Positions 16,014 through 24,420 of a stretch of DNA of 41,177 bases are shown here, piece after piece. The stretch is from Candidatus Omnitrophota bacterium. Its GTDB lineage: Bacteria > Omnitrophota > Gorgyraeia > 2-01-FULL-45-10. Numbering within the stretch: the first letter of the stretch is position 1; each line of letters starts with the position of its first letter. Below the pieces are notes generated by a model, which worked only from the letters and a program-made list of their open reading frames with translations, had not been told where the DNA came from and did no database searches. The stretch is taken from positions 1-41,177 of the forward strand of contig JAPLME010000003.1 of the NCBI GenBank assembly GCA_026387175.1. The letters are read 5' to 3'. Both the position numbers and the translations under genes were made by a program.

Positions 16014-16376
16014 ATGAGCAACAAGACCAAGAAAATCATAACGGTTACCTTGCTGATCTTTCTCTCTCCCATCTTTATAAATACCTGTTATGCAAATTTA
16101 ACCTATTATGATGATGTACGGGGTGGATTTTGGCAAGGGTTATGGCATGGCATAATTTCATTTATAAAATTGCCAGCAAGCGTATTAGCTCCGCAGTCTT
16201 TACACTTATATAATTCAAATAATAACGGTTTGGCGTATAATACAGGATTTTTTATTCCCGCCATTGCCGAGCTTGAGATGACAATTCCGTTGCTAATAGT
16301 TGCGTGGATTCTTCGGGGTATTTTTTGGGTAATTATGGCTGCAATAGCCTTATCGTTTGGAGCAGTAAAAACATAG
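16014..16376 (+). CDS. Small exported/membrane protein with GFWxGxWHG motif, unknown function
   Basis: This protein of about 120 residues has an N-terminal hydrophobic signal (IITVTLLIFLSPIFI, likely cleavage after CYA). A conserved-looking GGFWQGLWHGIISFIKLP segment follows, then a C-terminal pair of hydrophobic helices. I recall small uncharacterised proteins in bacteria and archaea with a GFWxGxWHG segment and a downstream asparagine-rich patch, but no function is assigned. I chose ATG at 16014 with AGGAAG five bases upstream; a GTG at 16008 is inside that site. It follows the membrane-anchored gene by 9 bases. Confidence 0.72.
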   Translation: MSNKTKKIITVTLLIFLSPIFINTCYANLTYYDDVRGGFWQGLWHGIISFIKLPASVLAPQSLHLYNSNNNGLAYNTGFFIPAIAELEMTIPLLIVAWILRGIFWVIMAAIALSFGAVKT

Positions 16377-16405
16377 AGTGAAAGATAAAAAAATATTAAT
16401 TATAA

Positions 16406-16436
16406 CCTGGGGCCATCCCATAAAGGGACACCCTGG
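16406..16436 (+). other. Imperfect hairpin in the gap before the split-barrel gene
   Basis: CC(T)GGG pairs with CCC(T)GG around an inner TCCC-ATAAA-GGGA hairpin. No T-run follows, so it is not a standard terminator. The rest of 16377-16475 is AT-rich and holds only the ribosome-binding site AGGAG (16461-16465). Confidence 0.3.
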
Positions 16437-16475
16437 AAATGAGAATCGCAAACAGCATAAAGGAGTGAGCAATAC

Positions 16476-16967
16476 GTGAAAGACGCGCCAAAGATGTTAA
16501 TAACGGAAAATATCAAAAAATTCTTGTTAAATAAAGAATTTGTAAGCGTCGGGACATGCGATTTAAGCGGCAGGCCTAATGCGGCGCCTAAATACGTAAT
16601 AAAGATAGATGATGGCTTTATATACCTGGCCGATTATGTCAGAGGACATACATTTCAAAATTTAAAGATTAACCCTAAAATATCGCTCTCCGCCACCGAT
16701 ATGAAGACTCTGGAGGGATGGCAAATAAACGGTACAGTCAAAATTATAACCGAGGGGCCTCAATATAAGAAACTCTCAAAGACAATGATAGATATGGAAG
16801 TGCGACATACCGCAAGGCGTATTATTGAAGATGTTCAGGGAATACAGAAGCATAATTTTTTTGAAGTGTCATTTCCTAAAAAAGTTGTGATATTTAAAGT
16901 CAAATGCACGAAGATCACTAAGATCGGCATCACCGGAAATTTGCAAGTCAAAAGGATAAAGAATTAA
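16476..16967 (+). CDS. Pyridoxamine-phosphate-oxidase-like FMN-binding split-barrel protein
   Basis: This 163-residue protein matches the general split-barrel flavin fold: an N-terminal helix, then FVSVGTCDLSGRPNAAPKYV, in which residues contact the flavin. FIYLADYVRGHTFQNLKINPKISLS follows, and then a GTVKIITEGP strand. Members include general stress proteins and flavin or F420 reductases; the substrate is not predictable here. The start is GTG at 16476, with AGGAG ten bases upstream. The gene converges with larE, and the two 3' ends overlap by 4 bases. Confidence 0.82.
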   Translation: MKDAPKMLITENIKKFLLNKEFVSVGTCDLSGRPNAAPKYVIKIDDGFIYLADYVRGHTFQNLKINPKISLSATDMKTLEGWQINGTVKIITEGPQYKKLSKTMIDMEVRHTARRIIEDVQGIQKHNFFEVSFPKKVVIFKVKCTKITKIGITGNLQVKRIKN

Positions 16968-17764
16968 GAATATCGGACCGCTTCATGCATGCTACCGGTC
17001 CGGTATCCCATCAGATCGATCGTTATATAGATAAAACCGAGCTTCCTTAATTTATTCGTAATTTTATCCCTCAACTTAATAGCTTTATTCTGATCCGACG
17101 GTAATAGCTCAAGCCTAGCGATATCTTTGTGCAATCTGACTCTTACCTGCTTAAACCCCAGACTCTTTAAATAACTTTCGGCTTCATCTATCCTCTTCAG
17201 GTTTTTCGCGGTTATCTTATTATGGAATGGAAGGCGAGATGCGAGACAGGCAAACGGTGGCTTATCCCAGGTCGGAAGCCTGAGACGCTTCGAATATCTT
17301 CTGATATCGGCTTTAGTAAATTTAGCCTCGAGAAGCGGGCTTCTTACGCCTAATTCCTTTGCCGCGAATCTTCCGTAGCGCACATCTTTCAGATCGTCGT
17401 AATTGGTGCCGTCGAGAAGGTAGCGCATTCTGCGCGATTTCCGCAAGTTATCGAGCTTCCTGAAGAGCTCTTTCTTGCAATAGTAGCATCGATTGACCGG
17501 GTTCGATTTGAAGTTCTTTATCTCAAGCTCTTTTGTATGTATCGTGATGTGCCTCGCGCCAATCTTCTTTACTATTCGCATCGCCTCTTTATATTCAGCC
17601 TCCGGATAAGTTTCGGAACGCGCCGTCACGGCAAGCACATTCTGCCTGCCGAGCGAGTCGAGGGCCACTTTTAGCAGAAACGTGCTGTCGAGCCCACCGG
17701 AATACGCGATCACAACGCTCTTCATGCCCTTCAGTATTTTTTTCAGCTTCTCTATCTTACCCAT
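16964..17764 (-). CDS. larE: ATP-dependent sacrificial sulfur transferase LarE-like
   Basis: LarE adenylates a carboxylate of the nickel-pincer nucleotide precursor and transfers sulfur to it. This 266-residue protein has the PP-loop SGGLDS (22-27). It also has a CYYC pair (Cys93, Cys96) in the NRCYYCKKELF motif and a Cys in PFACLASR (Cys173) that aligns with the sulfur-donating Cys176 of the Lactobacillus enzyme. Three Cys may point to a cluster-dependent, catalytic LarE, but that is inference. larA, larB and larC are not in the window, so its partner pathway is unseen. It lies 4 bases after mnmA. Confidence 0.88.
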   Translation of the reverse strand: MGKIEKLKKILKGMKSVVIAYSGGLDSTFLLKVALDSLGRQNVLAVTARSETYPEAEYKEAMRIVKKIGARHITIHTKELEIKNFKSNPVNRCYYCKKELFRKLDNLRKSRRMRYLLDGTNYDDLKDVRYGRFAAKELGVRSPLLEAKFTKADIRRYSKRLRLPTWDKPPFACLASRLPFHNKITAKNLKRIDEAESYLKSLGFKQVRVRLHKDIARLELLPSDQNKAIKLRDKITNKLRKLGFIYITIDLMGYRTGSMHEAVRYS

Positions 17765-17768
17765 AAAA

Positions 17769-18872
17769 TTATTGCGCTTCCTTAATCCAGCCGCCTCCTA
17801 CAACAATATCCTTATCGTAGAAGACGACCGCCTGACCCGGCGTTGGCGCTGATTGAGGTTTGTCGAAATCAACCCGAACGACATCGGCGCCCATATTCGT
17901 GACAACAGCCTTCGCCTTCTTATGATTATACCGTATCTTAGCCATCACTTTCAGAGGTTTCTCTATCCCCTTTACCGATATCCAGTTGAGCCTGTCGGCA
18001 ATAACGGTCTTCTTCATCAAATCTTCTTTCACCCCGACCACAACACGATTACTCTCAATGTCAAATGCCGTAACGTAGAGAGGCTCTTTATATGCTACAC
18101 CGAGCCCGCGGCGCTGGCCTATCGTATAGAATGGTATACCCTTATGCTGGCCAAGTACTTTACCGTATTTATCTACGATCTTACCGATTTTTATCTCGAC
18201 GCCCGTCTTCTCCCTGATATATTCTGCGTAATTCCGGTCCCGGATAAAACAGATATCCTGGCTCGAAACCGTATTATAGGTCTTTATCTTCATTCTTTTA
18301 GCGAGAGCCCGCACCTTCTTCTTTGTCATGTTGCCCAGCGGAAAGATCGCATGCTTTAACTGCTCCTGTGAAAGATTGAATAAAAAGTAAGACTGCTCTT
18401 TTACCTTATCCTTGCCCTCTTTAAGTAGAAACCGCCCGCTCTTCTTATCTAAGCCTGTCTTCGCGTAATGGCCCGTCGCAACGTATGACGCGCCGAGCGA
18501 TCGCGCTTTCTCGAGAAGTTTTCCGAATTTAATTTTTTGGTTACAGATAACGCACGGGTTCGGTGTAAGACCCTTCAGATATTCCGAGCAGAAATAGTCT
18601 ATAACATGCTTTTTGAAGTCCGCGCTAAAATCGACCACATAATAAGGTATCCCTAAATCCTCCGAGACTGCCCTGGCGCGGGTCACCGCTTCGAGAGAGC
18701 AGCAGGCGCGCAAGCTACTTTGCCCGCATTCTTCCTTCGGCCACATTCTGAATGTGATGCCGATGACGTCGTAGCCTTCTTTCTTAAGAAGCGCGGCCGC
18801 CAGCGACGAATCGACTCCGCCGGACAGCCCCACTACGACCTTTGTCTTAGAGCTTGCTCTTTTCTTTAACAT
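17769..18872 (-). CDS. mnmA: tRNA-specific 2-thiouridylase MnmA
   Basis: MnmA puts sulfur on U34 of Lys, Glu and Gln tRNAs. The 367-residue protein has the PP-loop SGGVDS (17-22), the ATGHYAKTG segment, the TPNPCVIC motif with catalytic-type Cys110, and SQDICFI with the second Cys208. The CVIC segment makes it a CXXC-type MnmA, a class that has been linked to an iron-sulfur cluster, unlike the DXXC type of E. coli. The C-terminal barrel with the GIPFYTIGQRRGLG signature is complete. It overlaps apbE by 26 bases and precedes larE. Confidence 0.95.
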   Translation of the reverse strand: MLKKRASSKTKVVVGLSGGVDSSLAAALLKKEGYDVIGITFRMWPKEECGQSSLRACCSLEAVTRARAVSEDLGIPYYVVDFSADFKKHVIDYFCSEYLKGLTPNPCVICNQKIKFGKLLEKARSLGASYVATGHYAKTGLDKKSGRFLLKEGKDKVKEQSYFLFNLSQEQLKHAIFPLGNMTKKKVRALAKRMKIKTYNTVSSQDICFIRDRNYAEYIREKTGVEIKIGKIVDKYGKVLGQHKGIPFYTIGQRRGLGVAYKEPLYVTAFDIESNRVVVGVKEDLMKKTVIADRLNWISVKGIEKPLKVMAKIRYNHKKAKAVVTNMGADVVRVDFDKPQSAPTPGQAVVFYDKDIVVGGGWIKEAQ

Positions 18873-19896
18873 TGTACCGCTTCCAAAATCCTTCCGTCAT
18901 CTTGACATTAAAATGGCTGCCGGTCTTTTTAACCATCAAGGCATCGATGCCCTCTTCTTTCGCGAATCCTAAACCGTCTTCCCCCAAGATGCATAGCGCA
19001 GTCGAATATATATCCCCTATAGTCGGATCATCCGCTATCACAGTAACGCTAACCACACCATCGCCTATAGGCATCCCCGTCCTGGGATCTATTATATGAG
19101 AGTAGCGCTTCCCTCTCAACATGAAATATCGCTCATAATCGCCGGATGTATCAACACTCTTGTCTCTCACCTCAAGCTCATAGATGATCGAGAGCCTCTC
19201 CCGCGGATGCTGGATACCCACCTTCCAGGGTTTACTGCCGGATTTAAATCCGAGGCAATACATATCGCCGCCGGCATGAACGATAGCGCTCTTCACGCCG
19301 TTTTCCTTTAGTACTTTTATCGCCTGACCGGCCGCATAGCCTTTCGCGACTCCGCCCAGATCGATCGCCATGCCGGGCTTCTTAAATGAGATTGTAGATC
19401 CGGAACTGTCCAATACTACATCCCTTGAGCCGACTTTATCGATCGCGTCTCGAATATCGCTTTCCGATGGAATTTTTCCTTCGGCCTTCGCCCTGACCCA
19501 GATATCTATGAGCGGCTTTACCGTTATATCGAACACTCCGCCGGTCTTGAGGCCGTATTTGATAGCTTTACTTATGAGCTCAAAAGCCTCTCTGGAGATC
19601 TTTAGCGTTTCTCCATTTTTTAAACGATTGATCTTTGATATCTCGCTGTCGGCTTTGTATACGCTGAATACGCTTTCAACCCTGGCTATTTCATCGAAGG
19701 CCTTATCGATCGCCTTACCGATCCTTCCGGCATTGCCATCCGGGCCTACGGGAGCCTTGATCTGCACGATAGTGCCCATCAGAAATTCTTCTTTTTCTAT
19801 TACCGGAGCGTTCTGATGGATAGCGCGCGTTATGATGAGCGCCAGGATGATCATTATAAATAATAATGAAATTGTTACTGCGCGCGGAGTAGTCAT
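18847..19896 (-). CDS. apbE: FAD:protein FMN transferase ApbE
   Basis: ApbE attaches FMN covalently to Thr or Ser of exported electron-transfer proteins such as RnfG/RnfD or NqrB/NqrC. The 349-residue protein has an N-terminal membrane anchor or signal (about 8-24). MGTIVQI, GGVAKGYAAGQAI, DTSGDYERYF and the HIIDPRTGMP motif involved in metal and FAD binding follow. No Rnf or Nqr genes are in this window, so its substrate is elsewhere. An Rnf complex would fit an acetogen, but this is inference. It overlaps the DRTGG gene by 4 bases. Confidence 0.94.
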   Translation of the reverse strand: MTTPRAVTISLLFIMIILALIITRAIHQNAPVIEKEEFLMGTIVQIKAPVGPDGNAGRIGKAIDKAFDEIARVESVFSVYKADSEISKINRLKNGETLKISREAFELISKAIKYGLKTGGVFDITVKPLIDIWVRAKAEGKIPSESDIRDAIDKVGSRDVVLDSSGSTISFKKPGMAIDLGGVAKGYAAGQAIKVLKENGVKSAIVHAGGDMYCLGFKSGSKPWKVGIQHPRERLSIIYELEVRDKSVDTSGDYERYFMLRGKRYSHIIDPRTGMPIGDGVVSVTVIADDPTIGDIYSTALCILGEDGLGFAKEEGIDALMVKKTGSHFNVKMTEGFWKRYNVKEKSKL

Positions 19897-20987
19897 TTCA
19901 GGCTGGCGACGACCTTATCGATATCGAGGGACTTCTCGACCATGTCGACGATTATCTTAATCTTTTCGGTATCCTGGGGCTTCAACTTCACTACCATCGA
20001 ATGTATCCGTGAGGCTATCTTGTATGTATCCTCTTTGGTGATCAGGACAGCTATATTTGATTTACTGAGATTCTTCACGCTCCCGCGCCCGGGCATGATC
20101 CCGCCGGATATGATCAGGCCGGAAAAGCGGCAGTTCTTCTTCATCTTGTCCGACTGAACTTTACAGACCGCCGCGATCAGGTCATCGCGATCGCCGGGTA
20201 TTATCATTAAAGTATTATTACTTACAAGCTGCATCGCATCCTTGACGTTCATGGCCCCGATCAGCACATTCTCGACGGGCTTATCGAAACTGTCCCCTTC
20301 GTATAAAATCTGTATCTTCAGCTCTTCCTTTATCTCGCGCATCGTGGGTATATCGAGGATCTTCTGGTACGGCAGTACCCCGAAAACGTTCAGGCCCTTT
20401 TGTTCAAGGCCCTTCCTTGCCAGGCCGGCTATCCTCTCGTACTTACCCGGCAATACCTTATTGACCACAACTCCGGCAATATTTACCCCCTCTTTGTCAA
20501 AGAGCGCCTTATTGAGCATCATCTCGTCTATGGGCTTGCCTACGCCGCCCGATGAGATGAGCAGGACGTCCGCTCCAAGAAGCTTTGCCACCGAGGCATT
20601 GGACAAATTTAAGACGCTCCCCACGCCCGCGTGCCCGGTGCCTTCGATTATCACAAGATCGTTATCCGCGGCTACACGCTCATACGCGTCGGCGATCTGT
20701 TTCGCATGGTCCTCTTCGGCGCCCTTTTCGATGAACCGCTCGGTGAATCCGCGCTCTATCGCGATCGGGGACATATCCTTAATATTGCATTTGATCCCGA
20801 AGACCTCTTCGATAAGTATCGAATCTTCGTCGACCTTATAGCCCTGTTCCACGAGATAGCGCTGGCCGATCGGCTTGATGAAGCCGATCCTGTCAAAGCG
20901 CTTCTTCAGCGCCGCTATGAGGCCGAGCGATACGGTCGTCTTCCCGTCGTTCTGCATCGTAGCCGCGACAAACATCTTCTTCGCCAT
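19893..20987 (-). CDS. Phosphotransacetylase N-terminal-like ATPase with DRTGG domain
   Basis: This 364-residue protein combines a BioD/cobyrinate-synthase-like P-loop domain (MQNDGKTTVSLG, about 11-22) with a DRTGG-type domain (about 215-320). It resembles the regulatory N-terminal half of long phosphate acetyltransferases but lacks their catalytic PTA_PTB domain. Stand-alone versions are annotated as phosphotransacetylase family or AAA proteins; function is not established. Its place just after the acetyl-CoA gene block suggests sensing or regulation of acetyl-CoA or acetyl phosphate metabolism. It starts 6 bases after the second acsE-like gene. Confidence 0.82.
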   Translation of the reverse strand: MAKKMFVAATMQNDGKTTVSLGLIAALKKRFDRIGFIKPIGQRYLVEQGYKVDEDSILIEEVFGIKCNIKDMSPIAIERGFTERFIEKGAEEDHAKQIADAYERVAADNDLVIIEGTGHAGVGSVLNLSNASVAKLLGADVLLISSGGVGKPIDEMMLNKALFDKEGVNIAGVVVNKVLPGKYERIAGLARKGLEQKGLNVFGVLPYQKILDIPTMREIKEELKIQILYEGDSFDKPVENVLIGAMNVKDAMQLVSNNTLMIIPGDRDDLIAAVCKVQSDKMKKNCRFSGLIISGGIMPGRGSVKNLSKSNIAVLITKEDTYKIASRIHSMVVKLKPQDTEKIKIIVDMVEKSLDIDKVVASLK

Positions 20988-20992
20988 AAAAA

Positions 20993-21793
20993 TTAGGTTA
21001 ATTTTCCTTCGCGAAAAGCTTTGATATAATTACCGCAGTATTCGTCGATGCCCAGGAGGGCGCCGGAGGCGGTAAAGCTCGACGCTATATGCTTCTCGGT
21101 CGGATCGACTATCGCCGCGTCCAATCCCTCGCTCATTGCCATTGCCAGAAATATGGAATTTATGAGGCCCCTACTAGGAAGGCCGAACGAGACATTGGAA
21201 AGCCCGCATATCGTCTTAACGTCGCCCAAGCTCTTTATCATCTTTATCGACTTTAAAAATTCGCTCGCCTGGGCGGGCTCTGTAGATATCGGCCTGATAA
21301 GCGCGTCTATGTAGAGGTCATTTGTATTAAAACCTGCTCTCCTCACCTTTTCGACGATACTCTTAGCGATCTCGAAGCGCTCATTAGCTGTATCCGGCAT
21401 CCCTTTATCACTCATCGTGAGGGCGACAAGCTTCGCTTTATATTTGATCGCTAGCGGAAGAATATTATTTATTCTCGAATCCTCGTCGGTTATCGAATTA
21501 ATGAAAAGGCTCCCCGTAGACTTATAGACCTTAAGGCCTCTCTCCAGGGCAAGATAGTTAGGACTATCGATACAGATATTCACGCCCGGCACCTTGCTCT
21601 GAATAACGCTGATCACCCAGTCGATATCCTGAAGCTCATCGCCTGAGGTAACGGCGCAATTTACGTCGATATATACGGCGCCTGCGGCAATCTGGCTTTT
21701 AGCCTCCTTCAGAATATCGGCGGCGTTTCTCGCTTTTATGGCTTCACAGATTTTCGGCCTTGTAGAATTTATTCTCTCACCTATGATCAGCAT
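20993..21793 (-). CDS. Second AcsE-like pterin-binding methyltransferase
   Basis: This 266-residue TIM-barrel protein of the pterin-binding (MeTr/DHPS-like) family is clearly related to AcsE. It keeps the residues that AcsE uses to bind and activate methyl-THF: the Asn of FINSITDED, the Asp of YIDALIRP and the Asn of GLSNVSFGLP. It differs at many other places from the better match at 23612-24403. It may methylate a different corrinoid protein, or accept another methyl donor. No separate corrinoid partner is in the window other than AcsC/AcsD. It directly follows panE with no gap. Confidence 0.85.
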   Translation of the reverse strand: MLIIGERINSTRPKICEAIKARNAADILKEAKSQIAAGAVYIDVNCAVTSGDELQDIDWVISVIQSKVPGVNICIDSPNYLALERGLKVYKSTGSLFINSITDEDSRINNILPLAIKYKAKLVALTMSDKGMPDTANERFEIAKSIVEKVRRAGFNTNDLYIDALIRPISTEPAQASEFLKSIKMIKSLGDVKTICGLSNVSFGLPSRGLINSIFLAMAMSEGLDAAIVDPTEKHIASSFTASGALLGIDEYCGNYIKAFREGKLT

Positions 21794-22735
21794 CTACTTC
21801 TCCTTCGCTCTCTTTTCCCTGTTCTTTTCTATTGTCTTTACTAGATTGGTCAATACCTCATTGACCGGAGTCGGGATGTTGAGCGCTTTCGCCTGTCTCA
21901 CTATGGCGCCATTTATAAAATCTATCTCCGTCCTCTTCTTATTCAATATGTCCTGAAGCATGCTCGATACGTTCGAGGAAGTCGCCCTGCAGACGGACTC
22001 CACCTTCTGTATCGGGTCATCATATAAAAGCTTTATGCGCTTACGCTTCACGACCTTTACCGCTTCCTGCACCGCGCTTCGCAAAATTTGCCGGCATTCT
22101 TCGTGTTCGATAAGCGCGCCGTTATTCAGGCGAGTGATAGCAGTAAGAGCGTTTATCCCGACATTGACGACCAGTTTACTCCATATTACGGAATCGATAT
22201 CCTTGGAGACCTTTGCCTCAAAACCCGCCTTCGTCAATATGCCGGCGACTTCGCGTATCGCGCCGAGCACTCTGCCGTCCGCCTTGCCTATGATCGTGTC
22301 GCCTTTTCCCGCATGTCTTACATGGGCGGTTTCGATCAGGGTCGAGCCGTGGTTCGTGACGCCTGCGATCACCCTCTCCGGGCCGAAGTAATCGTTTAAT
22401 ATCTGAATGTTGCCAATGCCGTTCTGGAGAGTCAGGACTCCGGTCTTTTCCGATACTAGGTCCTTTATCCCTTTACAGGCATCCTCGGTAGAATAGCTTT
22501 TCACGCACAGGATAACGAGGTCGCACGAACCGATATCATTGACGTTCGCCGTCGCGTTAACCTTGACCGTGAACGGGCCGCTCATGCCTTCGACCTTTAT
22601 GCCTTCGAGCGAGATCTTCCTGGCCCTATCGGCGAATTCGTCCAGCAGCCAGATCTCGTCCTTTGTCTTATTTTTCAATAACGCGGCTATCAGACATCCT
22701 AACGCGCCCGGACCGACGACTGTTATCTTCATCAA
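21794..22735 (-). CDS. panE: 2-dehydropantoate 2-reductase
   Basis: PanE reduces ketopantoate to pantoate with NADPH, for coenzyme A synthesis. The 313-residue protein has the dinucleotide motif VGPGALGCLIAALL at the N-terminus, the catalytic Lys in SKLVVNVGINALTAI, and the Ser/Asp pair in the C-terminal helical domain. It follows panB by 5 bases, so two successive steps of pantothenate synthesis are coupled. The ATG start is unambiguous. Confidence 0.94.
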   Translation of the reverse strand: MMKITVVGPGALGCLIAALLKNKTKDEIWLLDEFADRARKISLEGIKVEGMSGPFTVKVNATANVNDIGSCDLVILCVKSYSTEDACKGIKDLVSEKTGVLTLQNGIGNIQILNDYFGPERVIAGVTNHGSTLIETAHVRHAGKGDTIIGKADGRVLGAIREVAGILTKAGFEAKVSKDIDSVIWSKLVVNVGINALTAITRLNNGALIEHEECRQILRSAVQEAVKVVKRKRIKLLYDDPIQKVESVCRATSSNVSSMLQDILNKKRTEIDFINGAIVRQAKALNIPTPVNEVLTNLVKTIEKNREKRAKEK

Positions 22736-22740
22736 AGCAC

Positions 22741-23583
22741 CTACCCCTTTTTAATTTCCTTCAACTCTTCCGCTTTTATCGTGAATGTATGTTCGGGTCC
22801 CGGAAATTCGCCGTTCTCCACTTCCTCTTTATACTTCTTAAACGCATCCGATATCAGAGGCAAAAGCTTAATATACTGTTTGACGAATTTCGGGACGAAC
22901 CTGTCGAAAAGGCCTATCATATCGTTAGTGACCATTACCTGGCCGTCGCAATCAGGTCCCGCGCCGCAGCTTATGGTCGGTATTCTCAGCCTTTCAGTGA
23001 CGAGCTTCGCCACCTTGTCGGGAACGCATTCGAGGACCACGGCAAAACAGCCGGCCTTCTCGAGCCTCAATGCCTGATCGATGATCTTCTCCGCCGACTC
23101 CCGGTCCTTGCCCTGCACCTTATATCCGCCGAGCTTGGAGACGGTCTGCGGAGTGAGCCCCAGATGTCCGAGGACGGGGATCCCTGCGTCCACTATCGCC
23201 TTCGTGACATCGAGCACTTCGTCGCCGCCCTCTAGCTTCACGGCATCGCAGAGAGCTTCCTTCATGAATCTTCCGGCGTTGCGTACAGCTTCTTCCTTGG
23301 AGACCTGATATGACATGAACGGCATATCGCCGACCAGAAAAGCGAATTTCGTGCCGCGGCGGGCTGCCTTCGCGTGATGGATCATCTCGTCCATCGTCAC
23401 CGGCACCGTCGAATCGTAACCGAGCACCACCATCCCGAGCGAATCACCGACCAGGATCACGTCGATCCCGGCATCATCGATAATACGCGCCATCGGATAG
23501 TCATATGCGGTAAGCATCGTGATCTTCCTGCCTTCGCGTTTCTTCGCGGCCAAATCGCCGATCATTATTTTTTTGCGTTCCAT
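22741..23583 (-). CDS. panB: 3-methyl-2-oxobutanoate hydroxymethyltransferase
   Basis: PanB transfers a hydroxymethyl group from 5,10-methylene-THF to ketoisovalerate, giving ketopantoate. The 280-residue TIM barrel has the Mg-binding motif VGDSLGMVVLGYDST, HHAKAARRG, KLEGGDEV with the catalytic region, and GAGPDCDGQV. It uses the very C1 intermediate made by the FolD reaction of the upstream genes. It also feeds CoA, the acceptor of the acetyl-CoA synthase reaction, so its place inside this block is metabolically sensible. Confidence 0.96.
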   Translation of the reverse strand: MERKKIMIGDLAAKKREGRKITMLTAYDYPMARIIDDAGIDVILVGDSLGMVVLGYDSTVPVTMDEMIHHAKAARRGTKFAFLVGDMPFMSYQVSKEEAVRNAGRFMKEALCDAVKLEGGDEVLDVTKAIVDAGIPVLGHLGLTPQTVSKLGGYKVQGKDRESAEKIIDQALRLEKAGCFAVVLECVPDKVAKLVTERLRIPTISCGAGPDCDGQVMVTNDMIGLFDRFVPKFVKQYIKLLPLISDAFKKYKEEVENGEFPGPEHTFTIKAEELKEIKKG

Positions 23584-23611
23584 CTGAATTCTCCTTCTTC
23601 TTGCGAAAAAC

Positions 23612-24403
23612 TTATTTCCTTCTGTACGCTTCCAGGAATGAGTCGCAATAGATATGTTTGTTCAATATGAGCTCGGCGGCAATCATGGCGTCCATCAGCT
23701 CCTTATCGAGCGGATCGAGGATCGCGGCCGTCAACCCGTTGGCAAGGGCCATCACCAGAAATGTCCTGTCTAAGAGGCTGCGGTGTCTTTTCGTCCCCTG
23801 CGATACATTGGACAACCCTATAACGGTATTCGGAGCGGGATTAGAGAGCACGCTAAAATCTCTTATCGCGTCCATAACCTCGCGGCCCTGGCTTTGAGTC
23901 ACGTTTACAGGCATAGCTATCGGATCGAGATAAAGGTCCGCGGGACTGATACCGTACTCTGTAGCTTTCGCGACTATCTTCGCGGCAAGCCCTAACCTGT
24001 CGTTCTTCGTATTAGGGATCCCCGTCTTATCCATAGCGAGCCCTATGACCTGCGCATTATATTTCTTCGCGAGCTCAAATACCGCGGACATCTTATCATC
24101 GTCGGCGCTTGTCGAATTGATGACCACGCGATTGGCCGCGACCTTAATGCCCTCTTCAATGACATCGATCTTTGTCGAATCCAGGGATAGCTGCACGCTG
24201 ACAACCTTCTGGATATTCTCGACAAGCCATTTCATATCATCCTTCGGATTGTTCGAATATGGGCCGGTGTTGATATCCAGGATATTCGCTCCCGCCCTCA
24301 CCTGCTCTTCCGCTACATGCTGGATGACATCGGCTTCTCTATTCGATATCGCCTTGCTGACATCTTTGTACATTCCATTGATAAGCTCGCCTATGACTAT
24401 CAT
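23612..24403 (-). CDS. acsE: 5-methyltetrahydrofolate:corrinoid/iron-sulfur protein methyltransferase
   Basis: AcsE moves the methyl group of methyl-THF to Co(I) of the AcsC/AcsD corrinoid protein. The 263-residue TIM barrel matches acetogen AcsE over its whole length: IGELINGMYKDV at the start, QLSLDSTKIDVIEEG, INSTSADD with the pterin-contacting Asn, YLDPIAMP with Asp, and GLSNVSQGTKRHR with the Asn that hydrogen-bonds N5. The C-terminal YCDSFLEAYR also matches. It lies 17 bases after acsD. Confidence 0.95.
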   Translation of the reverse strand: MIVIGELINGMYKDVSKAISNREADVIQHVAEEQVRAGANILDINTGPYSNNPKDDMKWLVENIQKVVSVQLSLDSTKIDVIEEGIKVAANRVVINSTSADDDKMSAVFELAKKYNAQVIGLAMDKTGIPNTKNDRLGLAAKIVAKATEYGISPADLYLDPIAMPVNVTQSQGREVMDAIRDFSVLSNPAPNTVIGLSNVSQGTKRHRSLLDRTFLVMALANGLTAAILDPLDKELMDAMIAAELILNKHIYCDSFLEAYRRK

Positions 24404-24420
24404 CTACACCACCGCCTTCG

